From NCBI GenBank assembly GCA_020438485.1, contig JAGQUM010000028.1, positions 1-50,781 of the forward strand: 50,781 nucleotides of DNA. Direction: 5' to 3'. Under the pieces are notes generated by a model. It did no database searches. It saw only the letters and a list, made by a program, of their open reading frames with translations, and had not been told where the DNA came from. The position numbers were made by a program, and so were the translations under genes. Below, one piece after another: positions 34,869-43,513 of the stretch; positions within the stretch are counted from its first letter, which is position 1; every line of letters starts with the position of its first letter. The DNA is from Thermoleophilia bacterium (GTDB lineage: Bacteria > Actinomycetota > Thermoleophilia > Miltoncostaeales > Miltoncostaeaceae).

Positions 34869-35492
34869 ATGAACGTCGACGAGATCGTCCAGAAGCTCCC
34901 CGTCGACCAGATCGCCCAGCAGCTGGGCGTCGACCCCGACAAGGCCCGCGAGGCGATCGGACTCGCCGTGCCGGCCATCGTCGGCGGTATGCAGGCCAAC
35001 GCGCAGGACCCCGGCGGCGAGAAGTCGCTGGCCGAGGCGCTGGGCCAGCACGACGACGACCTCGCCGACGGCGTGCTCGACGGAAACGACTCCATCGACC
35101 GCGTCGACACCGACGACGGCGACAAGATCGTGGGCCACATCTTCGGCGAGAACCGCGACCAGGTCGTGAACCAGCTGAGCGGCGCCAGCGGACTGGGTGG
35201 CGGCCTCATGGGCAAGCTCCTGCCGATGCTGGCCCCGCTGGTCATGTCCTACATCGCCAAGCGCCTGCTGGGCGGCGGGGGCGGCGGGAACGTGGCCGCC
35301 CAGAGCGGCGGGATGGGCAGCATCCTCGGCCAGATCCTCGGCGGCAGCGGCCGCGGCGGCTCGCACGGCGGCGGGCTTGCCGACGTGCTGGGTCAGGTGC
35401 TGGGAGGCGGCGCGCCTCAGCAGCAGCGCCAGTCCGGCGGCATCGACATCGGCAGCATCCTCGGCGGCCTTCTGAGCGCCGGCCGCAAGTAG
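34869..35492 (+). CDS. DUF937 family protein
   Basis: A 207-residue protein. An N-terminal helical domain (about 1-90) with DEIVQKLPVDQIAQQLGVDPDKAREAI precedes LAVPAIVGGMQANA and GDKIVGHIFGEN, the DUF937 signature. A hydrophobic middle (LMGKLLPMLAPLVMSYIAKRLL) and a Gly/Ser/Gln-rich tail with repeated GLGSILGQILGG-like units follow. The family, which includes YidB-like proteins, has no firmly established function. It is a single-gene unit with its own promoter, a good ribosome site and a strong terminator. Confidence 0.88.
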   Translation: MNVDEIVQKLPVDQIAQQLGVDPDKAREAIGLAVPAIVGGMQANAQDPGGEKSLAEALGQHDDDLADGVLDGNDSIDRVDTDDGDKIVGHIFGENRDQVVNQLSGASGLGGGLMGKLLPMLAPLVMSYIAKRLLGGGGGGNVAAQSGGMGSILGQILGGSGRGGSHGGGLADVLGQVLGGGAPQQQRQSGGIDIGSILGGLLSAGRK

Positions 35493-35500
35493 CACCGCCA

Positions 35501-35531
35501 GCGGGTGGGCGCCCTCGCGGGCCCCACCCGC
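35501..35531. terminator. Bidirectional terminator between DUF937 and F420-type oxidoreductase genes
   Basis: Stem GCGGGTGGG(C)GCCC with GGGCCCCACCCGC, TCGC loop, one bulged C; 13 paired bases. It starts 8 nt after the DUF937 stop, and the convergent gene ends at 35540. Confidence 0.7.
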
Positions 35532-35539
35532 CCGGCCGG

Positions 35540-36661
35540 TCAGGCCGCCGCGGCGAGCCGTTGCATCACGGCGCGGCGCCGCTCGGGGGCCGACGCCATC
35601 AGCGCCGGGTCGCCGAGCGCGGCCATGTCGACCAGGTCGACGTGCTCCAGCCCCGCGGCCCGGAACGTCGCGAGACGGTCGGCGACCACGTCGGGCGTGC
35701 CGTGCATGAAGTAGCGGCGCATGACCTCGCCGGGAACCGCCGCGGCCGCCGCCAGGGCCTCGTCGCGCGTGAGTTCCGTGGGCACGAAGTCCAGGAGGCC
35801 CCAGCGCGTGGCGAGGGGATGCTCGGTCCCGGCGCGCTCGAACTCCTCGGCCGGCGCGGTCAGCGCCACGAGGCGCAGCAGCAGCGACTCGTCCAGCAGG
35901 CGGTCCGCCTCCTCCGCCGTGTCGGTGAGCAGCAGCCACGCGTAGAGCCCGGCCCTCACCGCGTCGGCGGGGCGGCCCGCCGCGACGCTCGCGGCCCGCA
36001 GGTCCGCCAGGCGTGCCCCGTACTCGGCGGCGTCGAGGATCACGGGGAACCATCCGTCGGCCAGGCGCCCGGCGGCGGCGAGCACGCGGGGCCGGTGGGC
36101 GGCCATCCAGATCTCGGGGGGTGTGTCGCCGTAGGGCCGCGCGCCGAGGATGGCGTCGGTCAGCCGGAAGTGGTCGCCGTCGAAGCTGACGGGTTCGGGC
36201 GTGCCCCACAGCAGGCGGATCACCTCGACGGCCTCGATGAGCCGCGACGCCGTCCGCTCGTACGGCAGCCCGAACGGCACGATGTTCTCGGCCTCACCGA
36301 CCCCGATGCCCAGCACGCTACGGCCCCGGGTGACGTGGTCGAGCGTGATGAACGTCTGCGCGATCACGGCGGGGTGCCGCCGCACGGCATCGGTGACGCC
36401 CGTGGCCAGACGGATTCGCTGCGTGTGCTGCGCCACGGCCGCCATCAGCGCCGTGGGATCCAGGAACACGTGCGGCGTGGAACCCGGCAGGGCCTGCGGC
36501 ACGAGGTCCTGCGTCCACACCCCGGGCGGGAACCAGTGCAGGAAGTGGTCCGAGTACCAGATGGTCTCGACGCCATCGGCCTCCAGGCCCTGGGCCTGCG
36601 CGACGACGGCGTCCGTGGGCGGGCGGGTGATGCCCAGCGCCCCGATGGTCAACGGCCGCAT
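35540..36661 (-). CDS. Luciferase-like (LLM class, probably F420-dependent) oxidoreductase
   Basis: A 373-residue TIM-barrel flavin or F420 enzyme. Key segments: IGALGITRPPTDAVVAQAQGLEADGVETIWYSDHFL at the front (seen in pieces), the barrel strand TQRIRLATGVTD, GRSVLGIGVGEAENIVPFG, EVIRLLWGTPEPVSFDGDHF, and PEIWMAAHRPRVLAAAGRLADGW. This arrangement matches F420-dependent mycobacterial enzymes such as methylenetetrahydromethanopterin reductase-like proteins. The substrate is unknown. ATG 36661 has AAGGAGA 6 nt upstream, and TAGGAT (36689 down to 36684) could be the -10. Confidence 0.88.
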   Translation of the reverse strand: MRPLTIGALGITRPPTDAVVAQAQGLEADGVETIWYSDHFLHWFPPGVWTQDLVPQALPGSTPHVFLDPTALMAAVAQHTQRIRLATGVTDAVRRHPAVIAQTFITLDHVTRGRSVLGIGVGEAENIVPFGLPYERTASRLIEAVEVIRLLWGTPEPVSFDGDHFRLTDAILGARPYGDTPPEIWMAAHRPRVLAAAGRLADGWFPVILDAAEYGARLADLRAASVAAGRPADAVRAGLYAWLLLTDTAEEADRLLDESLLLRLVALTAPAEEFERAGTEHPLATRWGLLDFVPTELTRDEALAAAAAVPGEVMRRYFMHGTPDVVADRLATFRAAGLEHVDLVDMAALGDPALMASAPERRRAVMQRLAAAA

Positions 36662-36721
36662 GGATTCTCCTTGGGTCGCCCGAATCCTACGCCCGGGACG
36701 GAGGCGTGAGACGCCGCCGTG

Positions 36722-37531
36722 TCAGTCCGGGCCGGTGGCGGCGGGCCGGGAGGGATCGGCCGCGTACTGCGACCACGACCCCGGGTACAGGCGTCCTCTG
36801 CCCAGGCCCGCATGCTCGATCGCCAGCAGGTTGTGGCAGGCCGTGACGCCCGACCCGCAGTAGGCGACGACGTCGCGCGCGCCGCCCACGCCCAGCGCGC
36901 GGAACCGCCGTGTGAGGGCAGCCGGGTCCAGCATCGTGCCGTCCGGGCGGAGGTTGCCGCCCACCGGTGCGCTGCGCGCCCCGGGCACGTGCCCGGGGCG
37001 GGGATCCAGGGGGTTGGGGGTGCCGGCGAACCGCTCGGCGGTGCGGCCGTCCAGGGTGACGAACGCGTCCGAGGCGGCGGCGTCGGCGTCGGCCAGCAGC
37101 TCCGCCGGCCACGCGCGGGCGGGCACGGACACGGAGGGGCGCGCCGCCTCGCCGGCCTCGAGGGGCCCGTCCCACGCCGCCAGCCCGCCGTCCAGCACGG
37201 CGGCGTCTTGGCCGAGGGCCCGGAGCATCCATGCGAGGCGGGCGGCGAACACGCCGCCGTGGTCGTCGTAGACCACCACGGCGTCCCTCGCGCGGATGCC
37301 CAGCCTCCCCAGCGCCGCGGCGAACGCGACGGGGGCCGGCAGAGGGTGCCGGCCCCCGGACCCCGCGGGCGCCGCCAGATCGGCGTCGAGATCGGCGAAC
37401 ACCGCACCGGGGATGTGGCCCGCGCGGAACGCGCCGCGGGCGGGGCCGCCGTCGGGGGTCCAGCGGGCGTCCACGACAACGGTCTCGGGGTGGTCGCGCA
37501 GCCAGCGCGCGTTGACGAACGGGGCGATCAC
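36722..37531 (-). CDS. sseA: Two-domain rhodanese / 3-mercaptopyruvate sulfurtransferase
   Basis: A 269-residue sulfurtransferase with two rhodanese domains (about 1-125 and 140-262). The first is inactive, with DDHGGVFAAR in the loop position. The second carries the active Cys in YCGSGVTACHNL. The CGSGVT loop is the 3-mercaptopyruvate type rather than the thiosulfate type (CRKGVT-like). It moves sulfur from mercaptopyruvate to thiols or cyanide in the cytoplasm. The GTG start at 37531 has no clear ribosome site and may be leaderless. It is divergent from the VOC gene at 37574. Confidence 0.9.
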   Translation of the reverse strand: MIAPFVNARWLRDHPETVVVDARWTPDGGPARGAFRAGHIPGAVFADLDADLAAPAGSGGRHPLPAPVAFAAALGRLGIRARDAVVVYDDHGGVFAARLAWMLRALGQDAAVLDGGLAAWDGPLEAGEAARPSVSVPARAWPAELLADADAAASDAFVTLDGRTAERFAGTPNPLDPRPGHVPGARSAPVGGNLRPDGTMLDPAALTRRFRALGVGGARDVVAYCGSGVTACHNLLAIEHAGLGRGRLYPGSWSQYAADPSRPAATGPD

Positions 37532-37573
37532 GGGACAGGATCACACCACAGTGCCCGCCCGAAAGGACCCCCC

Positions 37574-37933
37574 ATGATCACCGGCCTCGACTTCGTCGCC
37601 GTCCCGTCCACGGACGCCGCTCGTTCCGCCGCGTTCTACATCGAGACCCTCGGGTTGCGGAAGGACGACCGCGCCGACGTGGAGTTCTGGATCGGCGACA
37701 CGTGCTTCGGCATCTGGGAGCCCGCCTCGTTCGGAATGCCGTTCGCGCCCCAGAAGAACGGCCACATCGCGATCGGGGTGGACGACGTCGCCGCCACACG
37801 GGCCGAGCTGGAGGCCCGGGGCGTCGAGTTCTCCGGCGACGTGATGGACACCGGCGTGTGCCACATGGCGTTCTTCACCGACCCGGATGGCAACGACCTG
37901 ATGCTGCACCACCGGTACGCCCCCCGCGAGTAA
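37574..37933 (+). CDS. VOC/glyoxalase-fold protein
   Basis: A 119-residue single VOC domain: ITGLDFVAVPSTDAARSAAFYIETLGL, then GHIAIGVDDVAATRAELEARGVEF, then CHMAFFTDPDGNDLMLHHRY. Conserved His and Glu/Asp near the strand ends (GHIAIGV, DPDGNDLMLH) suggest a metal site, unlike the VOC protein at 5695. The reaction is unknown. ATG 37574 lies 7 nt after the ribosome site AAAGGA. The convergent aldo/keto reductase ends 5 nt past its stop. Confidence 0.85.
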   Translation: MITGLDFVAVPSTDAARSAAFYIETLGLRKDDRADVEFWIGDTCFGIWEPASFGMPFAPQKNGHIAIGVDDVAATRAELEARGVEFSGDVMDTGVCHMAFFTDPDGNDLMLHHRYAPRE

Positions 37934-37937
37934 CCCG

Positions 37938-38771
37938 CTACATCTCCTGGTGCCGGTCCGGGTCGCCGCCGAACAGGCGGCCGTCCGGCCGCGCCAGCGT
38001 CGCGATGGATGACATCTCGTCGTCGGTCAGCGTGAAGCCGAACACGTCGAGGTTAAGGCGCTGGCGCTCGGGATCGGACGACTTCGGCAACGGCAGGACG
38101 CCGCGCTGGAGCTCCCACCGCAGCACCGCCTGGCCGCCCGTCACGCCGTGGGCACGGGCGGCGTCGGCCACGGGGGGCGCCTCCAGCAGCGCCCCCTTGC
38201 CCAGGGGGCTCCACGCCTGGGTCACGATGCCGCGGCGCGCGTGGTCGGCAAGCGCGGCGTCCTGCGGGAACGCCGGGTGCAGTTCGATCTGATTCACCGC
38301 GGGCACCACCCCCGTGTCGGCGACGATCGCGTCCAGGTGTGCGGGCGTGAAGTTGCTGACACCGATCGACCGCACCAACCCCCGCTCGCGCACGTCGACG
38401 AGCGCCCGCCAGGCCTCGCCGAACAGGCCGACGCGGGGGTTGGGCCAGTGGATGAGGACCAGGTCGAGGTGGTCCAGCCCGGTGCGGCGAAGGCTGTCCT
38501 CGACGCATTCGACGGCGAGCGCGTGCGCGTGGAATCGGCCCGGGATCTTGGTCGTGAACACCAGGCTCTCGCGGTCGAGCCCGCACACCCTCATGGCCTG
38601 CGCCACGTCCGCCTCGTTCTCGTAGTTCACGGCGGAGTCCAGCAGGCGATAGCCCGCCTCGATCGCGCCGACCGTGGCCCGCACGGCCTCCGCGCCCTTC
38701 AACGGCCACGTCCCGAACCCGACCTGGGGCAGGGTGGTGCCGTCGTTCAGCGTGTACGTCGCGATGGGCAC
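37938..38771 (-). CDS. Aldo/keto reductase (2,5-diketogluconate-reductase-like)
   Basis: A 277-residue AKR. The catalytic tetrad is visible: Asp and Tyr in RLLDSAVNYENE, Lys in VFTTKIPG and His in LVLIHWPNP. It also has SIGVSNFTPAHLDAI, VNQIELHPAFPQ, AWSPLGKGALL and the cofactor-end LPLPKSSDPERQRLNLDVFGF. This is the YeaE/DkgA-type branch, distinct from the AKR at 6168. The substrate is probably a small aldehyde or keto compound. GTG 38771 was chosen because GGAGG (38778-38782) lies 6 nt upstream; the frame continues upstream without homology. Confidence 0.9.
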   Translation of the reverse strand: MPIATYTLNDGTTLPQVGFGTWPLKGAEAVRATVGAIEAGYRLLDSAVNYENEADVAQAMRVCGLDRESLVFTTKIPGRFHAHALAVECVEDSLRRTGLDHLDLVLIHWPNPRVGLFGEAWRALVDVRERGLVRSIGVSNFTPAHLDAIVADTGVVPAVNQIELHPAFPQDAALADHARRGIVTQAWSPLGKGALLEAPPVADAARAHGVTGGQAVLRWELQRGVLPLPKSSDPERQRLNLDVFGFTLTDDEMSSIATLARPDGRLFGGDPDRHQEM

Positions 38772-39033
38772 GGGGTTCCTCCGGTGGGCGATGGCGTCGA
38801 CCCACCGTACCGCCGGCACGGCAGCGCGTCGCGGCCCCTGCCGAGACCCCGGGGCGCCCGGTGCCGCGTCGGCGGGTGGCCCCGCGTGCGGACGAACCGA
38901 CGTCGAGGCCGGCGACGTGCGGGAGCAATCCGCCCGTGGTGGGGGGGCGACCGCCGGCGCATGCTCGGTGAGTCCGGTCGGTGCCAAGCACTCGGCGCGG
39001 GGTCGGGGCGAAGGACCGTGGTACCGTCGGCGG
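38772..39033. other. Divergent 262-bp intergenic region
   Basis: Holds the ribosome site of the aldo/keto reductase at its left end and the MFS -10 (TACCGT, 39022-39027) at its right end. I see no gene, repeat or strong hairpin in between. Confidence 0.5.
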
Positions 39034-40542
39034 GTGACGCCGCCCGATTCCGTCCGCGCGGACGACCGCCTCGGTCCCGACGTATTGCGCATCGCGGCCG
39101 TGGTGGTGGTGGGCGCGTTCATGTCGATCCTCGACACCACGATCGTCAATGTCGCGCTCGACCGGCTGGCGATCGACTTCCGCACCGGCTTCGCCGACAT
39201 CCAATGGGTCGTCACGGCCTACATGCTGGCCATGGCGGCGGTGATCCCCCTGAGCGGCTGGGTCGCCATGCGGTTCGGGCCGAAACACGTGTTCATCGCG
39301 TCCATGGCGCTGTTCGCCGCGGCGTCGGCCCTGTGCGGGTTCGCGTGGTCCCTCGAGTCGCTGGTCGCGTTCCGGGTGCTGCAGGGGGCGGGCGGCGGGC
39401 TGCTGATGCCCGTCGGGCAGATGATGCTTGCCGCGGCGGCCGGCCCGCACCGGATGGGCAGGGTGATGAGCGTCATCGCCGTGCCCATGCTCATCGCTCC
39501 CGTCATCGGCCCGGTGCTGGGCGGATTCCTCGTGGACCAGGTCGGCTGGGAATGGATCTTTCTCGTCAACGTCCCCGTGGGCGTCGCCGGCGTCGTGCTG
39601 GCGCAGCGCCTGCTGCGTGCCGACGCTCATCGCGCCGCCCCCGCGTGGCCGCTGGACGTTGTCGGGGTCGCCCTGATGGCCGTGGGCATACCGGCCATCA
39701 CATACGGACTGGCCGAAACGGGCACGCTGGGCACCATCGCCGAGCCCCGGGCGTGGGGGCCCATCGCCGTCGGGCTGGCCCTGACGGCTGCGTACGCGCT
39801 GTACGCGCTGCGCCGCGACCGGCCGCTGCTCAACGTGCGGCTCTTCGCGAACGGGGGTTTCGGGGCGGCGTCGGTGACCGCGTTCGCCCTGGGCGCCGCG
39901 CTGTTCGGCGGCATGATCCTGATGCCGTTGTACGAGCAGGGGCCGCGCGGCCATACGGCGCTCGAGACGGGTTTGCTCCTGGCCCCCCAGGGGCTGGGAG
40001 CGGCGCTCAGCGCCCCCGTCGCGGGGCGACTCACCGACCGGGTGGGCGGGGGCATCGTCACGCTCGTGGGGCTCACGATCCTGTGCATCGGGACGATCCC
40101 GCTGACGCGCCTCGGCGCCGACACGCCGCAGTGGCAGATCATGCTGGCCCTCTTCGTGCGGGGTCTGGGCCTGGCGGGCTCGATGATGCCGGCGTTCGCC
40201 GCCGCGTACGCCACGCTGTCGCGCGCGGACATCCCGGATGCCAGCTCCCAGCTCAACGTCGTGCAGCACGTCGGTGGGTCCATCGGCAGTGCCCTCATGG
40301 CGGTGATCCTCGCCAACCGCCTCGGCGGTGAGGGATCCCATCCCGAGGCGACGCCGGCCCAGCGGGCCGCGCTGCCGCTGCCGGTCCGCGAGAGGCTGGC
40401 AGAGGCGTACGCCCACACGCACTGGTGGGTGCTGATCCTCACTCTCGTTGCGTTCGTGCCCGCGTTCGTGCTGTTCAAAGTGGAGCGGCGCGCCCGGCGG
40501 GGAGCGGACGCGCCGGTCGTGGCACCGCCGCCGGAGCTCTGA
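39034..40542 (+). CDS. DHA2-family MFS drug/H+ antiporter (EmrB/QacA type)
   Basis: A 502-residue transporter with about 14 TM segments, the DHA2 number. Signatures: FMSILDTTIVNVALDRLAIDF in TM1 (motif D), WVVTAYMLAMAAVIPLSGWVAMRFGPKHVF (motif A region), FRVLQGAGGGLLMPVGQMML (motif B with Arg) and APVIGPVLGGFLVDQVGWEWIFLVNVPVG (motif C and following), all given here as family landmarks. It likely exports toxic hydrophobic compounds by proton antiport. GTG 39034 follows TACCGT by exactly 6 nt, so the mRNA is probably leaderless. No MarR or TetR regulator is adjacent. Confidence 0.92.
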   Translation: MTPPDSVRADDRLGPDVLRIAAVVVVGAFMSILDTTIVNVALDRLAIDFRTGFADIQWVVTAYMLAMAAVIPLSGWVAMRFGPKHVFIASMALFAAASALCGFAWSLESLVAFRVLQGAGGGLLMPVGQMMLAAAAGPHRMGRVMSVIAVPMLIAPVIGPVLGGFLVDQVGWEWIFLVNVPVGVAGVVLAQRLLRADAHRAAPAWPLDVVGVALMAVGIPAITYGLAETGTLGTIAEPRAWGPIAVGLALTAAYALYALRRDRPLLNVRLFANGGFGAASVTAFALGAALFGGMILMPLYEQGPRGHTALETGLLLAPQGLGAALSAPVAGRLTDRVGGGIVTLVGLTILCIGTIPLTRLGADTPQWQIMLALFVRGLGLAGSMMPAFAAAYATLSRADIPDASSQLNVVQHVGGSIGSALMAVILANRLGGEGSHPEATPAQRAALPLPVRERLAEAYAHTHWWVLILTLVAFVPAFVLFKVERRARRGADAPVVAPPPEL

Positions 40543-40566
40543 CGCCCGGGCGACGGCGGCGGCGTC

Positions 40567-40572
40567 TACACT
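40567..40572 (+). promoter_or_regulatory. Leaderless -10 box for the DUF445 gene
   Basis: TACACT, 7 nt before ATG 40580. Confidence 0.45.
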
Positions 40573-40579
40573 CGCGCGG

Positions 40580-41863
40580 ATGACGGCGACCCGGCGTCAA
40601 CCCCGCGATCAGATGGCGGTGCCCGACGCGCCCGGCGCCGACGAGGAACGTCGCCGGAACCTGCGCCGCATGAAGGCCGTCGCGTTCGGCCTGCTGGTCT
40701 TCGCGGCCATCGTGTACGTGGCGACGCTCGGCGACGGCGGGTTCCTGGGATACGTCAACGCCGGGGCGGAGGCGTCGATGATCGGCGCGCTGGCCGACTG
40801 GTTCGCCGTCACCGCGCTATTTCGCCATCCGCTGGGCCTGCCGGTGCCCCACACCGCGATCATCCCGACGCGCAAGGACGCGCTGGGGCGCAGCCTGCAG
40901 GAGTTCGTGGCCGACAACTTCCTGGCCGAGGATGTGGTGCGCGAGAAGGTGGCCCGCGCCGACGTGGCCCGGCGGGTGGGGGAGTGGCTGGCGCACCCCC
41001 GCAACGCCGCCCGCGTCAGCGCCGAGGCGTCACGCCTGGCATCCCACGCCCTGCGAAATATGCGCGACGACGACGCCGCGCTGCTGCTGGAGAACGCGGT
41101 GCTCACCCCGCTGTCGGAGCGCTCGTGGAGCCCGTCCGCCGGCCGCCTGCTGGATCGGCTCGTGGACGCCGGCGGCCACCACCGGGCCGTGGACCTGGCC
41201 ATCGACCACCTGCACCGGTGGCTGCTGGACAACGAGGAACGCGTCGTGGGGATCGTGCTCGAGCGGGCGCCCACGTGGACCCCGAAGTGGGTGAACGAAC
41301 GCATCTCGAGGCACGTGTACGACCAGCTCGTGGCATTCGTGCGCGACGTGCAGGCCAGCCCCCTGCACAAGGTCCGCCTCGGGCTCGACGACCTGCTGGG
41401 GCGTCTGGCGCGCGATCTGCAGAACGATCCGTACACCATCAACCGCGGCGACCGCGTCCTGTCGGGGCTCATCACGCATCCGCAAGTGCGCGCGACGCTG
41501 GTCGACGTGTGGGACCACATCCGCGCCGTCCTGCTGGAGGGCGCGGAGGACGCCGAGAGCCCCATGCGGGTGCGGCTGAACGACGCGCTTGGCGACTTCG
41601 CCCGGCGCCTCGGCCGCGACGCCGCCCTGCGGGCGCGCATCGACGCGCGCGCGGAGGACGTCTCGGGGTTCCTGGTGCGCACGTACGGCAGGGAGCTCGC
41701 CAGCGTCATCTCGGACACCGTCGAGCGGTGGGACGGCCAGGACGCGGCGCGTCGCATCGAGCTGCACGTGGGACGCGACCTGCAGTTCATCCGCGTCAAC
41801 GGCACCATCGTGGGTGGCCTCGCGGGCGTGGTCATCCATGCCCTCACCCAGGCCATCCACTAG
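40580..41863 (+). CDS. DUF445 family membrane protein
   Basis: A 427-residue protein. An N-terminal TM (about 33-51) is followed by a second hydrophobic segment with the family signature GAEASMIGALADWFAVTALFRHPLGLPVPHTAIIP. A long helical cytoplasmic or peripheral region (about 95-400) follows. The C-terminal GGLAGVVIHALTQA is a further hydrophobic helix that closes the family. The function of DUF445 (YjiN/YheB-like) is unknown. It is probably leaderless (TACACT 7 nt upstream) and sits 37 nt behind the DHA2 transporter, so the two could also share a transcript. Confidence 0.88.
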   Translation: MTATRRQPRDQMAVPDAPGADEERRRNLRRMKAVAFGLLVFAAIVYVATLGDGGFLGYVNAGAEASMIGALADWFAVTALFRHPLGLPVPHTAIIPTRKDALGRSLQEFVADNFLAEDVVREKVARADVARRVGEWLAHPRNAARVSAEASRLASHALRNMRDDDAALLLENAVLTPLSERSWSPSAGRLLDRLVDAGGHHRAVDLAIDHLHRWLLDNEERVVGIVLERAPTWTPKWVNERISRHVYDQLVAFVRDVQASPLHKVRLGLDDLLGRLARDLQNDPYTINRGDRVLSGLITHPQVRATLVDVWDHIRAVLLEGAEDAESPMRVRLNDALGDFARRLGRDAALRARIDARAEDVSGFLVRTYGRELASVISDTVERWDGQDAARRIELHVGRDLQFIRVNGTIVGGLAGVVIHALTQAIH

Positions 41864-41906
41864 GGCTGCGGCCGGCCGTGGCGCACCCCTGGCGGCCCCT
41901 GGGCTC

Positions 41907-41931
41907 GGTCGCCGTGGCTTTCACGGCGATC
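41907..41931 (+). terminator. Hairpin downstream of DUF445
   Basis: GGTCGCCGTG (41907-41916), GCTTT loop, CACGGCGATC (41922-41931); 10 bp with one G-T pair, 43 nt after the stop at 41863. Confidence 0.5.
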
Positions 41932-42102
41932 ACGCCGCCTGCGCCTTCGCTCCGGACGGGATCGAGCGTCCCGCCGTCGCCCATCCGCGGCCGTTCCTTC
42001 TGCACAGGGCGTGCCACGATCGTCGGCCGGGTCTCGCCGAGACCTGAGGATGGAACGCGCGGGGCGTCCGTCGCGACGGGCGGCCGCCGGCCCGGTGACG
42101 CG
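41932..42102. other. Non-coding stretch with a small dyad
   Basis: No supported gene. Contains GGTCTCG-C-CGAGACC (42030-42044), whose arms also match those of the terminator at 42103-42139. Confidence 0.4.
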
Positions 42103-42139
42103 CGAGACCCCCCGCGCCGTTGAGGCGCGGGGGGTCTCG
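42103..42139. terminator. 16-bp perfect hairpin, terminator of the chemoreceptor gene
   Basis: Left arm 42103-42118 and right arm 42124-42139 are perfect complements (start CGAGACC, end GGTCTCG) with a GTTGA loop. It lies 24 nt beyond the chemoreceptor stop on the minus strand and could also stop plus-strand read-through. Confidence 0.8.
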
Positions 42140-42163
42140 GGGTGCCGCCGGTGCGCCGTCTGG

Positions 42164-43336
42164 CTACACCGTGAAGCGGTGCACGATGGACTCCAGCGAG
42201 ACCGCGGCGTCGGCGATCTGCTGGGCGGTCGCGGCGACCTCCTCGCTGGAGGCGGAGGTCTCCTCGGTCGCGGCCGAGACCTGCTGGGCGGCGCCGGCGT
42301 TCTGCTCGGACACCGCGACCACGGCCATGACGTCGCGCTGCGCGCTGTCCATGGCGGTGACGGCCTCGGAGGTCTGCGACTGGATGTCGCCGATGATGGT
42401 GCTGATGCTGCTGGCCGACGTGCGGCTGTCCTCGGCGAGCTTGCGGACCTCCTCGGCGACGACCGCGAAGCCGCGTCCCTGCTCGCCCGCGCGGGCGGCC
42501 TCGATGGCCGCGTTGAGCGCCAGCAGGTTGGTCTGCGCGGCGATGCCGGAGATGGTGGAGACGATCTCGCCGATCTCCTGGCTCTTCTCGCCCAGGCCCG
42601 TCACGACGTGCGCGGCCTCCTCCACGGCGCGACCCGTGGACGTCACGGACTCGGCCTGCGACGACGAACCCTGCGCCACCGACTCCATGGTGCTGGCGAT
42701 CTCACTGATCGCGCGGCCCGTCTCGTCGGCCACGCGGGCCATGGCGTCGGACGACTCCGACAGGCGCGAGGCGGTCTCGCCGATCTCGCTGACCAGGGAC
42801 GACGTGTTCACCCGCATGGTCTCGTACGACTCCAGCGCAGTCTGGGCCTTGCCCAGCATGCTGTTGAACCGGACCGCCAGCGTGCCCACCTCGCGGCCGG
42901 CCTCGGCCTCCACGGGCGTCGTGACGGGCGTCGCCGTGACCGTCAGGTCACCCTCGGCGACCGACGACAGGCCCTGGCTCAGGCCGGTCAGGCAGTGCTC
43001 GTCCAGGCTCGTCATGCGGGCCGTCAGGGCGCCGAGCGACGAATGGTCGCCCAGGGCGGTGCGCAGCTCCTCGCGCATCTCGTTGTAGAAGCCGATCGCC
43101 TGCTGGGCGCTCGCCAGCATGCGGTTGAAAACCTTCGCGATCTCGGCCATCTCACCCGTGAACGCGGTCTCGTCCAGCGGGGTCGTGACGGGAGACGCCA
43201 CGTGGGTCAGGTCGCCGCTGCGGACGGCGTCGAGGCCGGAACCCAGGTCGACCAGGCAGTTGTCCGCGAGGCTCTCCAGTCGCTCGCGAAGCTGGCCGGT
43301 GGAGGAGGCGGGGGTGGACGTGCGCATCATTGCCAT
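42164..43336 (-). CDS. Cytoplasmic methyl-accepting chemotaxis protein with two HAMP-like modules
   Basis: A 390-residue soluble receptor with no TM or periplasmic domain. Two related N-terminal modules (about 15-95 and 105-180) each contain GLxxVxxGDLTxxxxPVTTP, a poly-HAMP-like repeat. The signalling coiled coil (about 185-385) has the conserved hairpin tip [47 protein letters not shown] (read in blocks). It should couple to CheA and CheW, but neither gene is in the window. Ala/Ser/Glu/Gln pairs suit methylation. ATG 43336 has AGGAGCT 9 nt upstream. A strong terminator follows. Confidence 0.9.
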   Translation of the reverse strand: MAMMRTSTPASSTGQLRERLESLADNCLVDLGSGLDAVRSGDLTHVASPVTTPLDETAFTGEMAEIAKVFNRMLASAQQAIGFYNEMREELRTALGDHSSLGALTARMTSLDEHCLTGLSQGLSSVAEGDLTVTATPVTTPVEAEAGREVGTLAVRFNSMLGKAQTALESYETMRVNTSSLVSEIGETASRLSESSDAMARVADETGRAISEIASTMESVAQGSSSQAESVTSTGRAVEEAAHVVTGLGEKSQEIGEIVSTISGIAAQTNLLALNAAIEAARAGEQGRGFAVVAEEVRKLAEDSRTSASSISTIIGDIQSQTSEAVTAMDSAQRDVMAVVAVSEQNAGAAQQVSAATEETSASSEEVAATAQQIADAAVSLESIVHRFTV

Positions 43337-43501
43337 GTCGAAGGTAGCTCCTGTGAAACGTGCCGGGGGTCGTATTTGTTCCTTACACCTCTGCCCATCG
43401 GACGTTCCGTGCGCCTACTTGAGGAGTGGGACGATCGGTTTCATGCGCTTCGTCACGTTTGTCTCAAGGCGGTTCCGTGCGGGGGCAACGAATCGGCCAC
43501 G

Positions 43502-43507
43502 TAGGCT
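43502..43507 (+). promoter_or_regulatory. Leaderless -10 box for the glycosyltransferase gene
   Basis: TAGGCT, 6 nt before ATG 43514. Confidence 0.5.
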
Positions 43508-43513
43508 TGCGTC

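Noticed and set aside
37529-37543. Leaderless -10 box for the rhodanese gene
   Set aside because: The nearest candidate (GATCCT, 5 nt from the GTG) lacks the leading TA and the usual 6-nt spacing, so it was not counted with the other eight.
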